Shown here piece by piece: positions 35,019 to 44,007 of a stretch of 64,000 bases of DNA. Position numbers and translations under genes: made by a program. The notes under the pieces were generated by a model that ran no database searches, was not told the DNA's origin, and saw only the letters and a program-made list of their open reading frames with translations. The stretch's first letter is position 1. Every line of letters starts with the position of its first letter. The stretch spans positions 1 to 64,000 of the forward strand of contig NZ_BMSX01000037.1 of NCBI RefSeq assembly GCF_014649375.1, given 5' to 3'. Source of the DNA: Streptomyces aurantiogriseus (GTDB lineage: Bacteria; Actinomycetota; Actinomycetes; Streptomycetales; Streptomycetaceae).

Positions 35019-35645
35019 ATGACCCGATCGGCTGTCTCTGTCGTAACCGAGGACGATCCCACTCCGCTGGTGCTGTCGGTCGCACGGACGCTTCGTGCCA
35101 GCGCCCGTGTCCCGGAGCTGCTGCCGGTGCTGCGGGGCCTGAGCGGCACCGTCGTCGTGCGGTCGAAGGACGACCCCCAGGCGGTGACGATCCGCTTCGC
35201 CGACGGCGAGTCCAGGGTCGACCACGGGGCCGCCGCCGATCGCGATCTCGTGCTCATCGTGGATCTCGCGGACCGCTTCACCATCGTCGAGGTACGGGGA
35301 TCCGAACCGACGGCGCCCCTGGCCGACGCCGTGCACAGCGTGCTGGAACCGCCGCTGCCACCGTGGCGGGACGCCGCCACCGGCTTCTGGGAGTTCACCG
35401 GCTCGGATCCGGGGATGCCCGGGCAACTCGTGGTCACCTGCGAGGACGAGCAGAGCGAGTACGTACTCGGTGACGGTCTGCCGCGTTACGTGATCAGCGG
35501 CCCTTCCCACACGCTCGCCCGGGTGTTCACGGGGACCGATACCTTCCTCGACGCGGTCTTCACCGGAGCCGTGTCCATCCGCGGCACCCTTCCCCAGCTG
35601 TCCGTGATGGCCGGCGCGTCCCTGAAGGTGAGGTTCCGTGCCTGA
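35019..35645 (+). CDS. SCP2-like protein coupled to a glutamine-synthetase-like gene
   Basis: 208 residues, ATG with AGGAAG eight bases upstream (a GTG at 35010 is the alternative). Not firmly recognised. Two similar halves can be seen: LSGTVVVRSKDDPQAVTIRF and a C-terminal DAVFTGAVSIRGTLPQLSVM then AGASLKVRF, the latter like the end of SCP2 lipid-carrier domains. There are no catalytic motifs, signal peptide or membrane segment. It overlaps the next gene by 8 bp, so it is made with the gamma-glutamyl ligase and may bind its hydrophobic amine substrate or act as an accessory subunit (inference). Confidence 0.65.
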   Translation: MTRSAVSVVTEDDPTPLVLSVARTLRASARVPELLPVLRGLSGTVVVRSKDDPQAVTIRFADGESRVDHGAAADRDLVLIVDLADRFTIVEVRGSEPTAPLADAVHSVLEPPLPPWRDAATGFWEFTGSDPGMPGQLVVTCEDEQSEYVLGDGLPRYVISGPSHTLARVFTGTDTFLDAVFTGAVSIRGTLPQLSVMAGASLKVRFRA

Positions 35646-37011
35646 CATGCTTGACACGCCTGAGAACATCGGTAACTGGCTCCGCGAGCGGAACATCACC
35701 TCCGTCAGGGTCGAGGGCACCAACCTCGAAGGGGCGTTCATCGGGAAGAACGTCTCGCCGCGCAAGCTGGAGTCCGGCCTGACGTCCGGCTTCGCGTTCG
35801 CCGACGTGGCCTTCGGCCTCGACCTGGGCAACGTCCCGCAGTTCGGTTTCGCCATGCCGTCCTGGCGTGGCGACCTGCCCGACATCCTGCTGCACCTGGA
35901 CCCCTCGACCATCGTCGAATGGGCTCCGGGGCGCGCGGCCGTCCTCGGCGATTTCCGGGACAAGGAGGGGCAGCCGCTCCCGGCCTGTCCGCGCAACACC
36001 CTGCGCCGCCTGACGGACCGGCTGGACGGCCTGGGCTACCGGGCCAAGGTGGCGATCGAGATCGAGGCCACGGTCTTCGAGGAGTCCATCCACGAGGCCC
36101 GCCGGAAGAACTACCAGGACCTGACCCCGCTGGGCGGGGCCGCGGGATCGGCGTACCACCTCGCCAAGTCCAAGGACTGGGACGACTACATGTCGGCGGT
36201 CGCCCGCCGGCTGGACGAGCTCGGCATCGACTGGGAGGCGTGGAACGACGAGGCCGCCGCAGGTCAGATCGAGCTCAACCTCGCCCCGGCCGACCCCGTG
36301 ACCGTCGCCGACTCCTGGGCCCGCACCCGGCAGGTTATGCGCGAAGTGGCGTTCGGACTGGACCACTGCGTCACCTTCATGGCCAAGCCGACGGCCGGCT
36401 ACGGGCAGGCGTCACACGTCAACGTATCCCTGGAGCAGGACGGACAGAACGTCTTCTACGAGGAGTCCGGCCCCTCGAAGGTCATGACCCACTTCCTCGG
36501 TGGCGTCATGGCCACGCTGCCGGGAGCGACATCCTTCGCGCTGCCGCAGATCACCTCCTACCGCCGCCTGGTCGACCTCGACGGCCCCCCGACCACGGTC
36601 ACCTGGGGTATCGCCAACAAGAGCGCGGCCGTCCGCGCCGTGACCGGTCACCCGAAGTACTCCCGGCTGGAGTACCGGACCCCGGGCGCGGACGCGAACA
36701 TCTACCTCGTACTCGCGGCGGTGCTGGCCGGCGGTCTGGCCGGCCTGGAGGGCAAGATCGACCCGCCGGCACCGTTCGAGCAGATGGCCTGGTGCCTGCC
36801 CCCGGGGACGGCGAGGATCCCGGACAGCATCAGCAAGGCCGCCGCCGCGCTGGAAGCCGACGAGCTGCTGGCGGGCGTGCTGGGTCAGGATCTCGTCGAC
36901 TACTGGCTGGGCACCAGGCGCTGGGAGTGGCTGCAGTTCCACACCACAGGCGGCGACCCCGACGCCGACCTCACCACGTGGGAGTCCAACCGCTACTTCG
37001 AGCTGCCGTGA
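35638..37011 (+). CDS. Glutamine-synthetase-like gamma-glutamyl-amide ligase
   Basis: 457 residues, GTG start inside the end of the previous gene. The GS fold is clear: AIEIEATVFEESIHEARRKN, HVNVSLEQDGQNVF (catalytic NHxSL-like strand) and KYSRLEYRTPGADANIYLVL, where RLEYRTPG stands for the ExRxPG of GS. The NKSAAVR insert is typical of PuuA/GlnA3-type ligases that join glutamate to polyamines, ethanolamine or other amines, not ammonia. Neighbouring PuuD-like hydrolase and aldehyde dehydrogenase strongly support gamma-glutamylation of an amine. It overlaps the ADH start by one base (TGATG). Confidence 0.88.
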   Translation: MPDMLDTPENIGNWLRERNITSVRVEGTNLEGAFIGKNVSPRKLESGLTSGFAFADVAFGLDLGNVPQFGFAMPSWRGDLPDILLHLDPSTIVEWAPGRAAVLGDFRDKEGQPLPACPRNTLRRLTDRLDGLGYRAKVAIEIEATVFEESIHEARRKNYQDLTPLGGAAGSAYHLAKSKDWDDYMSAVARRLDELGIDWEAWNDEAAAGQIELNLAPADPVTVADSWARTRQVMREVAFGLDHCVTFMAKPTAGYGQASHVNVSLEQDGQNVFYEESGPSKVMTHFLGGVMATLPGATSFALPQITSYRRLVDLDGPPTTVTWGIANKSAAVRAVTGHPKYSRLEYRTPGADANIYLVLAAVLAGGLAGLEGKIDPPAPFEQMAWCLPPGTARIPDSISKAAAALEADELLAGVLGQDLVDYWLGTRRWEWLQFHTTGGDPDADLTTWESNRYFELP

Positions 37012-38117
37012 TGACGGCGCTCGTCGACGCGGCGGTACTGAACGCCGCGCCCGGCCGGCTGGAGATCGAGAAGCTGAGGCTCGATGTGCCGGGACCGGAC
37101 GAGGTCCTAGTACGGGTGGTCAGCGCAGGCCTGTGCCACTCGGACCTGCACGAGATCGACGGAACCTTCGCGTCAGAACCGCCGATCGTGCTCGGTCACG
37201 AGGCATCGGGTGTGGTGGAGGCGGCGGGGGCCGATGTGGTGGGGCTGCGGGTCGGCGACCACGTCGTCACCTGTCTGTCGGTCTTCTGCGGCCGATGCCG
37301 CTACTGCACCGGCGGCCGCCTCACGCTGTGCGAGAACCGGTCCCGGCTCTCCCACCAGCGGCCCGGTCCCCGGCTGGTGAACGCCGCCGGGCGCCCGGTG
37401 CGGCCGACGGCGGGGATCGGCGCCTTCGCCCAGGCGATGGTGGTCCATCAGAACGCCCTCGTACGGATCCCTTCCGACATGCCGATGGCCCCGGCAAGCA
37501 TCCTCGGCTGCGCGGTGACCACGGGGCTGGGCGCGGTCTTCCGCGGCGCCCGCGTGGAGCCGGGCAGCAGCGTGGTGGTGATCGGCACCGGCGGGATCGG
37601 CACGGCCGCCATCCAGGGCGCCAGGATCGCGGGCGCGACGCAGATCATCGCCGTGGACCTGATCCCGGAGAAGCTCAAGGCAGCCGAGCGGTTCGGCGCC
37701 ACGCACGCCCTGCACGCGGGCGAGTCCGACCCGGTCGAGGCCGTACGCGAAATCACCGGCGGCGGCGCCGACTTCGCCTTCGAGGTGGTCGGGCGGAGTA
37801 CGACGGTGGAGCAGGCCTTCGCGATGCTGCGCCCTGGCGGACTCGCCACGGTCGTCGGCATGGTGCCGGAGCACACGCCGATCCGGGTCAGCGGGCCGGA
37901 ACTGTTCCTTCAGGAGAAGCGCCTGCAGGGCTCCTTCATGGGCTCGAACCAGTTCAAGACGGATATCCCGCGCTACGTCGACCTCTATCTCCAGGGCCGG
38001 CTGCTGCTTGACGACATGGTGTCCGAGCACGTCACGCTCGCCGGGATCAACGAGGGCTTCGAGCTGCTCGCCCAAGGACGGGCGACCCGCGTGGTCGCCG
38101 ACATCGGGGAGGTCTGA
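37011..38117 (+). CDS. Zinc-dependent alcohol dehydrogenase (class III-like MDR)
   Basis: 368 residues. Catalytic-zinc residues are seen in AGLCHSDLHEIDG (Cys, His) and VLGHEASGVVE (His-Glu); CGRCRYCTGGRLTLCEN supplies the four structural-zinc cysteines; VVVIGTGGIGTAAIQGARI binds NAD. The enzyme would oxidise an alcohol to an aldehyde. Both its start and its stop share bases with the neighbouring genes (TGATG at each end), so it acts in the same pathway as the ligase and hydrolase: the natural substrate may be a gamma-glutamylated amino alcohol. Confidence 0.92.
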   Translation: MTALVDAAVLNAAPGRLEIEKLRLDVPGPDEVLVRVVSAGLCHSDLHEIDGTFASEPPIVLGHEASGVVEAAGADVVGLRVGDHVVTCLSVFCGRCRYCTGGRLTLCENRSRLSHQRPGPRLVNAAGRPVRPTAGIGAFAQAMVVHQNALVRIPSDMPMAPASILGCAVTTGLGAVFRGARVEPGSSVVVIGTGGIGTAAIQGARIAGATQIIAVDLIPEKLKAAERFGATHALHAGESDPVEAVREITGGGADFAFEVVGRSTTVEQAFAMLRPGGLATVVGMVPEHTPIRVSGPELFLQEKRLQGSFMGSNQFKTDIPRYVDLYLQGRLLLDDMVSEHVTLAGINEGFELLAQGRATRVVADIGEV

Positions 38118-38902
38118 TGCGACCCCTCATCGGTATCACCGGCCGCCGGCTGAGCGCGAGCCTGCTCAGCGGCATGGACGCCAGATACGCCGGCCGTCAT
38201 GTCGACCAGTACTTCTCCGACTACGCCCGCTGTATCGCCGAAGCGGGCGGCATCCCGGTGCACCTGCCCTTCGAGGCGGGGTCCATCGAGACGATGCGCC
38301 GCCTGGACGGCCTGCTCGTCACCGGCGGCCAGGACATCCATCCCAACCGCTGGGGCGGCGACGCGGGGGAGGCAACCGGCGCGGACCCGCGGCTGAACAG
38401 CATGGCCCACGACATCGAGCGGGACGCCTACGAGGCCCTGCTGATCCACGGCGCGGTCGCCGCGAGTGTGCCCGTGCTCGGGGTGTGCCGGGGCCACCAA
38501 CTGCTCAACGTCGCCTTCGGCGGGCGGCTCGTCGCCGACATACCCCCGAGCGTCGTCGAGCACTACTCGCGGCAGGCAGCCCTCACCGACGGGGCCGGCG
38601 ACCACGTCGTGCGGTTCTCCCCCGGCTCGCTGGCCGCGTCGATCTACGGCTCCCTCGCGCAGGTCAACTCCTGGCACCACCAGGCCGTCGAGGTCTGCGG
38701 AAACGGGCTGGCGGTGTCCGGACGCGCCGCCGACGGCGTCGTCGAGTGCACCGAGATGCCCGGCTTTCCCGTACTCGGTGTGCAGTGGCACCCCGAGTGG
38801 CAGCAGACGCCGGACCCGGTCTTCGGCTGGCTGGTCGACGCCGCCGGGCAGGCGCTCCAGCGGCGCGCCGGGCAGTCGGTCTCCACCGGACAGCCCCGCT
38901 GA
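38117..38902 (+). CDS. PuuD-like gamma-glutamyl hydrolase (class I glutamine amidotransferase fold)
   Basis: 261 residues. The nucleophile Cys124 lies in VLGVCRGHQLLNVAFGG and the His-Glu pair in VQWHPEWQQ, exactly as in peptidase C26 / PuuD proteins that hydrolyse gamma-glutamyl-GABA. GLLVTGGQDIHPNRWG is another family mark. In the pathway it would remove the glutamyl group after oxidation, freeing an amino acid and glutamate. Start ATG overlaps the ADH stop. Confidence 0.92.
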   Translation: MRPLIGITGRRLSASLLSGMDARYAGRHVDQYFSDYARCIAEAGGIPVHLPFEAGSIETMRRLDGLLVTGGQDIHPNRWGGDAGEATGADPRLNSMAHDIERDAYEALLIHGAVAASVPVLGVCRGHQLLNVAFGGRLVADIPPSVVEHYSRQAALTDGAGDHVVRFSPGSLAASIYGSLAQVNSWHHQAVEVCGNGLAVSGRAADGVVECTEMPGFPVLGVQWHPEWQQTPDPVFGWLVDAAGQALQRRAGQSVSTGQPR

Positions 38903-38948
38903 CCGGACAGCAAACGAAACCCCCGCCGACCAGAGAATGGTGTTGATC

Positions 38949-40454
38949 ATGACGCGGACTCCGACCCCGACGACGCGGCAGGACTGGCTGGACCTGCTGG
39001 AATCCACCCGCCTTCCGGCGGCCATGTGGGTGGACGGTGAGTGGGCGCAGGCCCGGGGCGGAGCCACCCTGCCGCTGGTCACGCCACGTGACGGCTCGGT
39101 TCTCGTACACCTTCCGGCCGCCGACGAAGGCGATGTCGACCGAGCAGTCCGGGGTGCCCGGCAGGCCTTCCTGGACCGCCGCTGGGCGGGGCTCGAGCCC
39201 CGTGAGCGGGGCGAGATCCTGATCCGCTGGGCCGATCTGCTGGACCGGCACCGGGACGAACTCGCGCTCCTGGTGGCCATGGAGATGGGCAAGCCGGTCG
39301 TCACGGCCCGGTCCGTGGAACTGCGCACCACGATCAACCTCATCCGGTGGTACGGCGAACTCGCCGACAAGCTGATGGACGAGTCACCGCGGGGCCGTGG
39401 CGAGGCGGTGGCCCTGGTCACCCGGGAACCCCTCGGGGTGATCGCCGCGATCACCCCGTGGAACTTCCCCATGACACTGTCGACCTTCAAGGTGCCCGCC
39501 GCGCTGGTCGCGGGCAACAGCGTCGTGCTCAAGCCTGCCAGCCAGTCGCCGCTGTCCATGCTGCGGGCAGCCGAACTGGCGCACCAGGCCGGTGTGCCGG
39601 CCGGGGTGTTCCAGATCGTCACCGGCAGCGGGTCGGTGACCGGCGCCGCGCTGGGGCGGCACCCCGACGTCGCGACCCTGACGTTCACCGGCTCCACCGA
39701 CGTCGGCAAGCAACTGCTGGGGTACGCGGCCGAGTCCAACGCCAAGCCGGTGTGGCTGGAGCTCGGCGGGAAGTCGCCGAACATCATCTTTCCGGACGCG
39801 CCGGACATGGCGAAGGCCATCGAGACGGCCGCCTGGGCGATCCACTTCAACTCCGGCCAGATGTGCACCGCAGGATCTCGGCTGATCGTCCACGAGTCGG
39901 TCCGGGACACCGTCGTCGCGGGCGTGGTCGAGCACCTGGCAGCACTTCGCATCGGCGACCCGCTCGACCCGGCGACCCAGTTCGGCCCGCTCTCCAGCGA
40001 ACGGCACCGCCGCGAGGTCCTCGCCGAAGTCACCTCGGGCATCAGCAGCGGGGCCAAGCTGGTCCACGGCTCCGACAGTCCGCGCACCGGCCCCGGCTGG
40101 TACGTGGACCCGGCCGTGTTCGTGGACGTCGACCCCGACAGCCGGCTCGCCCAGCACGAGATCTTCGGGCCGGTGCTGTCCGTACTCACCTTCTCCGACG
40201 AGGAGTCGGCCGTCCGGATCGCGAACAACTCGGACTACGGCCTCGGTTCCTCAGTGTGGACCGCCGACCTCGCCCGCGCCCACCGCATGTCCCGTGCCAT
40301 CGAGGCGGGCGTGGTGTGGGTCAACTGCTTCGAGGAGGGCGACTCGTCCGTGCCCTTCGGCGGGCGCAAACTCTCCGGCCACGGCTCCGACAAGAGCGTC
40401 CACGGCCTGGAGAAGTTCACCGCCCTGAAGACCACCTGGATCGCTCTCACATGA
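38949..40454 (+). CDS. Aldehyde dehydrogenase (PuuC-like)
   Basis: 501 residues from 38949; an ATG at 38937 is equally possible. Catalytic Cys306 is in FNSGQMCTAGSRL, the general base Glu in WLELGGKSPNIIF, and ITPWNFPMTLSTFKVPAALV marks the NAD site. It oxidises an aldehyde to the acid. Placed 46 bp after the PuuD-like gene, it should act on the aldehyde made by the alcohol dehydrogenase, as PuuC does on gamma-glutamyl-gamma-aminobutyraldehyde. Confidence 0.92.
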   Translation: MTRTPTPTTRQDWLDLLESTRLPAAMWVDGEWAQARGGATLPLVTPRDGSVLVHLPAADEGDVDRAVRGARQAFLDRRWAGLEPRERGEILIRWADLLDRHRDELALLVAMEMGKPVVTARSVELRTTINLIRWYGELADKLMDESPRGRGEAVALVTREPLGVIAAITPWNFPMTLSTFKVPAALVAGNSVVLKPASQSPLSMLRAAELAHQAGVPAGVFQIVTGSGSVTGAALGRHPDVATLTFTGSTDVGKQLLGYAAESNAKPVWLELGGKSPNIIFPDAPDMAKAIETAAWAIHFNSGQMCTAGSRLIVHESVRDTVVAGVVEHLAALRIGDPLDPATQFGPLSSERHRREVLAEVTSGISSGAKLVHGSDSPRTGPGWYVDPAVFVDVDPDSRLAQHEIFGPVLSVLTFSDEESAVRIANNSDYGLGSSVWTADLARAHRMSRAIEAGVVWVNCFEEGDSSVPFGGRKLSGHGSDKSVHGLEKFTALKTTWIALT

Positions 40455-40468
40455 TGAAAGGCGGACAC

Positions 40469-41497
40469 ATGACGGACACCACGCGCATTGCTCTGGTAGG
40501 GCTGGGAGCCACGGGCCTGGCGATCGGGCGGGCGCTGGCGGGCCGCAGGGACTGCACGCTGGTCGGGGCGGCGGACATCTCCCCGGAGCGGGTCGGCCGC
40601 GATCTCGGAGAGTTGCTGGGCGGCACGCCGTCCGGGACCGCCGTCGTCGCGGACCCCGACGTACTGCCCTTGGCCGATGTCGCGATGGTTGCCACCACCT
40701 CGATGCTGGACGCTGTCGAGCCGGTGCTGTCGGCGCTGGTGCGGCGGGGGGTGAACGTGGTGAGCATCTGCGAGGAACTCGGTCATCCGTTCCTCAGCCA
40801 TCCCGAGGTCTCCGGCCGGCTCGACAAGCTCGCGGTGGAGCACGGGGTCGCGGTGCTCGGCACCGGCTGCAACCCGGGCATGATCATGGACACCCTGCCG
40901 CTGCTGCTGAGCAGCCTGACCCAGCGGGTGCGGCGGGTGCGGATTCGGCGCACCGCCGACATGTCGCGCTACGGCGCCATCCTGACGAAATTCGGTCTGG
41001 GCCTGACCGAGGAGCGCTTCGCGGCCGAGCAGGGCGCCGGCCGGGTGATCGGGCATGTCGGCTTCGAGCAGTCGGTGGCGGCGCTGGCGGCCGGTCTCGG
41101 CCGGGACCTGGATGAGATCGTCGTCGATGCGCCCCGCCCCGCGCTGCTGGCCGCCGAGCCACGGAGCGGCGAGCACATCCGGATCGAGCCGGGGACGGTG
41201 GCCGCCGTGCTGCACGGCGCACGTGGGCTGAGCGGCGGTGAGGCCGTCATCGAACTCGGCATCCACTTCGGGCTCTTCCAGCCCGGCGACCCCATGGAGG
41301 ACGGCGACGCCTGCGTCATCGAAGGCGACGAGCAGACCCTCGAGGTCAGGGTGCCGGGCGGATACGAGAGCTTCCTGTCCACCGTGGCCGTGGCGAGCAA
41401 CGCCGTGGTCGCTGCCGTCGGGGCCGCGCCGGGCTTGCGGACCATGGCCGACCTTCCCGTCGCCGCCCTTGCCAGCAAGGGCGCCTGGCGCCGCTGA
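40469..41497 (+). CDS. DapB-like NAD(P)H-dependent amine dehydrogenase
   Basis: 342 residues, ATG with AAAGG upstream. The N-terminal RIALVGLGATGLAIGRALAG is a dinucleotide fold and VSICEELGHPFLSHP with GTGCNPGMIMDTLPLLLSSL fits the family of dihydrodipicolinate-reductase-like proteins that includes 2,4-diaminopentanoate dehydrogenase, an enzyme that oxidatively deaminates a 4-amino group to a ketone. In this context it could turn the freed amino acid into a keto acid. Assignment to that subfamily is moderate; the substrate is unknown. Confidence 0.78.
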   Translation: MTDTTRIALVGLGATGLAIGRALAGRRDCTLVGAADISPERVGRDLGELLGGTPSGTAVVADPDVLPLADVAMVATTSMLDAVEPVLSALVRRGVNVVSICEELGHPFLSHPEVSGRLDKLAVEHGVAVLGTGCNPGMIMDTLPLLLSSLTQRVRRVRIRRTADMSRYGAILTKFGLGLTEERFAAEQGAGRVIGHVGFEQSVAALAAGLGRDLDEIVVDAPRPALLAAEPRSGEHIRIEPGTVAAVLHGARGLSGGEAVIELGIHFGLFQPGDPMEDGDACVIEGDEQTLEVRVPGGYESFLSTVAVASNAVVAAVGAAPGLRTMADLPVAALASKGAWRR

Positions 41498-41577
41498 GAA
41501 GCCGATCTCCGATCTGTGGTCACTCCCGGACGGGACCGGGATCCGCCGCACCGTGAATACGAGAGGAGGTTCACCCG

Positions 41578-43155
41578 ATGCCCGGTGACCTGTCGTTCGA
41601 ACCGCTCACACCCGTTTCCTACCTGGACCGTGCGGCCGCCGCACACGGCGACCGACTCGCGGTGGTGGACGGCGACCAGCGGTGGACGTACGCGCAACTG
41701 CACGACCGGTGCCGTCGCCTGGCCGGAGCGCTCACCCCGCTGGCCGGCGGGCGCCCGGTGGCCGTGCTGGCGCCGAACACCCATGTCCTGCTGGAGGCCC
41801 ACTTCGGCGTGCCCTGGGCCGGGGTGCCGCTCGTCGCGGTGAACACCCGGCTGTCCGCCCGGGAGATCGCGTACATCCTGGAGCACTCCGAGGCGGCGGT
41901 GCTGATCCACGACCCGGCCTTCGACGACCTCGTCGACGCCGCCCTCGCGCTACTCACCGCGCCGCCGGTACGAATCAGGGCGGGCGAGGGCGACAACGGA
42001 ACGTACGAGTCGCTGCTCGCCGACGCCGTCCCGCACGCGATCACCCCGCAGGACGAGCGGGCCCTGCTGGCGGTCAACTACACCTCCGGCACGACCGGCA
42101 GGCCCAAGGGCGTCATGTACCACCATCGCGGCGCCTACCTGCAGGCGCTGGCCATGGTGGGTCACACAGGGCTGTCGCCAACGGCCGTGCACTTGTGGAC
42201 ACTTCCGATGTTCCACTGCAACGGCTGGTGCTTCCCCTGGGCGGTGACCGCCGCGGCGGCCACCCACGTGTGCCTGTCGAAGGTCGACCCGGCCGAGATC
42301 TGGCGGCTCATCCGCGACGAGGGCGTCACCCATCTCAACGGGGCCCCGACCGTGCTGTCGATGATCGCGTACGCACCGGAGGCAGCCCCCGTCACCCCGG
42401 CCGTGCGGATAGCCACCGGCGGGGCCCCGCCCAGTCCGGCGATCCTGCGGCGGATGGCGGAGCTGGGCTTCGACGTCACCCACTTGTACGGGCTCACGGA
42501 GACGTTTGGTCCGGCGATGATCTGCGACTGGCGTCCCGAGTGGAACGGGCTCGACACCCACCAGCAGGCCCGGCTGAAGGCCCGGCAGGGCGTGGGGAAC
42601 ATGATCTCCTGCGCGGTCCGCGTCGTCGCGGCGAACGGCGCCGACGTCCCGCGCGACGGCGCGTCGGTGGGAGAGATCGCGCTGCGCGGCAACAACGTCA
42701 TGCTCGGCTACTTCAAGGACCCGGCCGCAACCGAAAAGGCCTCCCCCGACGGCTGGTTCCGCACCGGCGACCTCGGGGTGATCCACCCCGACGGATACAT
42801 CGAGCTGCGGGACCGCAGCAAGGACGTCATCATCTCCGGCGGCGAGAACATCGCCAGCGTCGAGGTGGAACAGGCCCTCTGTGAGCATCCGGCCGTCCTG
42901 GAGGCCGCGGTGATCGCTGTCCCGGACGAACGCTGGGGCGAGGTCCCCGCCGCCTACGTCACCCTGCACGCCGGCAAGGCGGCCACGCAGGCCGAACTCA
43001 TCGAGCACGTCAAGAACCGGCTCGCCCGTTTCAAGGCGCCGAAGTACGTCGTGTTCGGCACGCTCCCCAAGACGTCAACCGGCAAGATCCAGAAGTTCGT
43101 CCTGCGGGACCGAGCCTGGGCCACTGCCGGACAGTCGGTCAACAGGGCCGGCTGA
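41578..43155 (+). CDS. AMP-forming acyl-CoA ligase
   Basis: 525 residues. The ATP loop is VNYTSGTTGRPKGVMYHHRG, with LYGLTETFGP (A5-type), WFRTGDLGVIHPDGYIELRD and the catalytic lysine in LPKTSTGKIQKFVLR. This ANL-family member activates a carboxylic acid as CoA thioester; the sequence class includes medium-chain and methylmercaptopropionate ligases. It probably activates the acid end product of the preceding steps, or another short acid, for beta-oxidation. Preceded by AGGAGG at 41564-41569. Confidence 0.9.
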   Translation: MPGDLSFEPLTPVSYLDRAAAAHGDRLAVVDGDQRWTYAQLHDRCRRLAGALTPLAGGRPVAVLAPNTHVLLEAHFGVPWAGVPLVAVNTRLSAREIAYILEHSEAAVLIHDPAFDDLVDAALALLTAPPVRIRAGEGDNGTYESLLADAVPHAITPQDERALLAVNYTSGTTGRPKGVMYHHRGAYLQALAMVGHTGLSPTAVHLWTLPMFHCNGWCFPWAVTAAAATHVCLSKVDPAEIWRLIRDEGVTHLNGAPTVLSMIAYAPEAAPVTPAVRIATGGAPPSPAILRRMAELGFDVTHLYGLTETFGPAMICDWRPEWNGLDTHQQARLKARQGVGNMISCAVRVVAANGADVPRDGASVGEIALRGNNVMLGYFKDPAATEKASPDGWFRTGDLGVIHPDGYIELRDRSKDVIISGGENIASVEVEQALCEHPAVLEAAVIAVPDERWGEVPAAYVTLHAGKAATQAELIEHVKNRLARFKAPKYVVFGTLPKTSTGKIQKFVLRDRAWATAGQSVNRAG

Positions 43156-43204
43156 ACGGTGCGGACTCCTCGTCCGACGGGATTCCGACCGCAGCGCATC
43201 AGCT

Positions 43205-43959
43205 ATGGAGGCCAGAACTTTGCTGAAAGACCGACGTGCGCTTGTCACCGGCGCGGGAAGCGGTATCGGTGCCGCCGTCGGCAGAGCGTTGGCAGGTGCC
43301 GACGCGAAGGTGACCGTTGCCGATGTGGACTCGCGGTCGGCTGCCGGTATCGCCGAGGAGATCGGCGGAGAGCCGTGGGTCCTGGACCTCACCGAGACGG
43401 GAGCGCTCGACAGCCTCTCCCTGGACTACGACATCCTCGTCAACAACGCCGGGTTCCAGCACATCTCCCCGATCGAGGACTTCCCGCCCGAGACGTTCCG
43501 GCGGATGCTCACGCTGATGCTGGAGGCGCCCTTCCTGCTGACGCGGGCGGCTTGCCGTACATGTACGAGTCAAGTTTCGGACGGATCGTCAACATCACCT
43601 CCGTGCACGGTCTCCGGGCCTCACCGTTCAAGTCGGCGTACGTCGCTGCCAAGCACGGGCTGGAGGGTCTGTCCAAGGTGATCGCCCTCGAGGGCGGCGG
43701 TCGCGGCGTGACGAGCACCTGTGTGAGCCCGGGCTACGTGCGGACTCCTCTCGTCGACAAGCAGATCGCCGACCAGGCGCAGGCGCACGGCATCAGCGAG
43801 AACGAGGTCGTGGAGAGCATCTTCCTCGGAGAGAGTGCCGTGAAACGGCTCGCCGAGCCGACAGAGGTCGCCGACCTGGTCCTCTGGCTCTGCGGTGAGA
43901 AAGCCGGAATGGCCAACGGCAGCAGCTTCACCCTCGACGGCGGCTGGAGCGCGAGATGA
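43205..43959 (+). pseudogene. 3-hydroxybutyrate dehydrogenase (SDR) with one frameshift
   Basis: VTGAGSGIGAAVGRALAG and NNAGFQHISPIEDFPPETFR identify the 3-hydroxybutyrate dehydrogenase type of SDR. Near 43545-43555 one base is missing, and the other frame continues with LPYMYESSFGRIVNITSVHG, catalytic YVAAKHGLEG and an intact end. A TTG at 43220 following GGAGG may be the true start. If the frameshift is a sequencing artefact this enzyme makes acetoacetate from 3-hydroxybutyrate, which would feed the ScoA/ScoB pair directly downstream. Confidence 0.85.
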
Positions 43960-44007
43960 GTCAGCCCTTGAAAGGCCGGATCACGAAGGCGAGAGGAAGG
44001 CGTAGAT

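Noticed and set aside
35638..37011. GS-like protein as a true glutamine synthetase
   Set aside because: Neighbouring PuuD-like hydrolase, dehydrogenases and the family traits fit a gamma-glutamyl-amine ligase better than ammonia assimilation.
37985..40228. A 747-codon minus-strand frame
   Set aside because: Antisense to the PuuD-like and aldehyde dehydrogenase genes; serine/arginine-rich noise.
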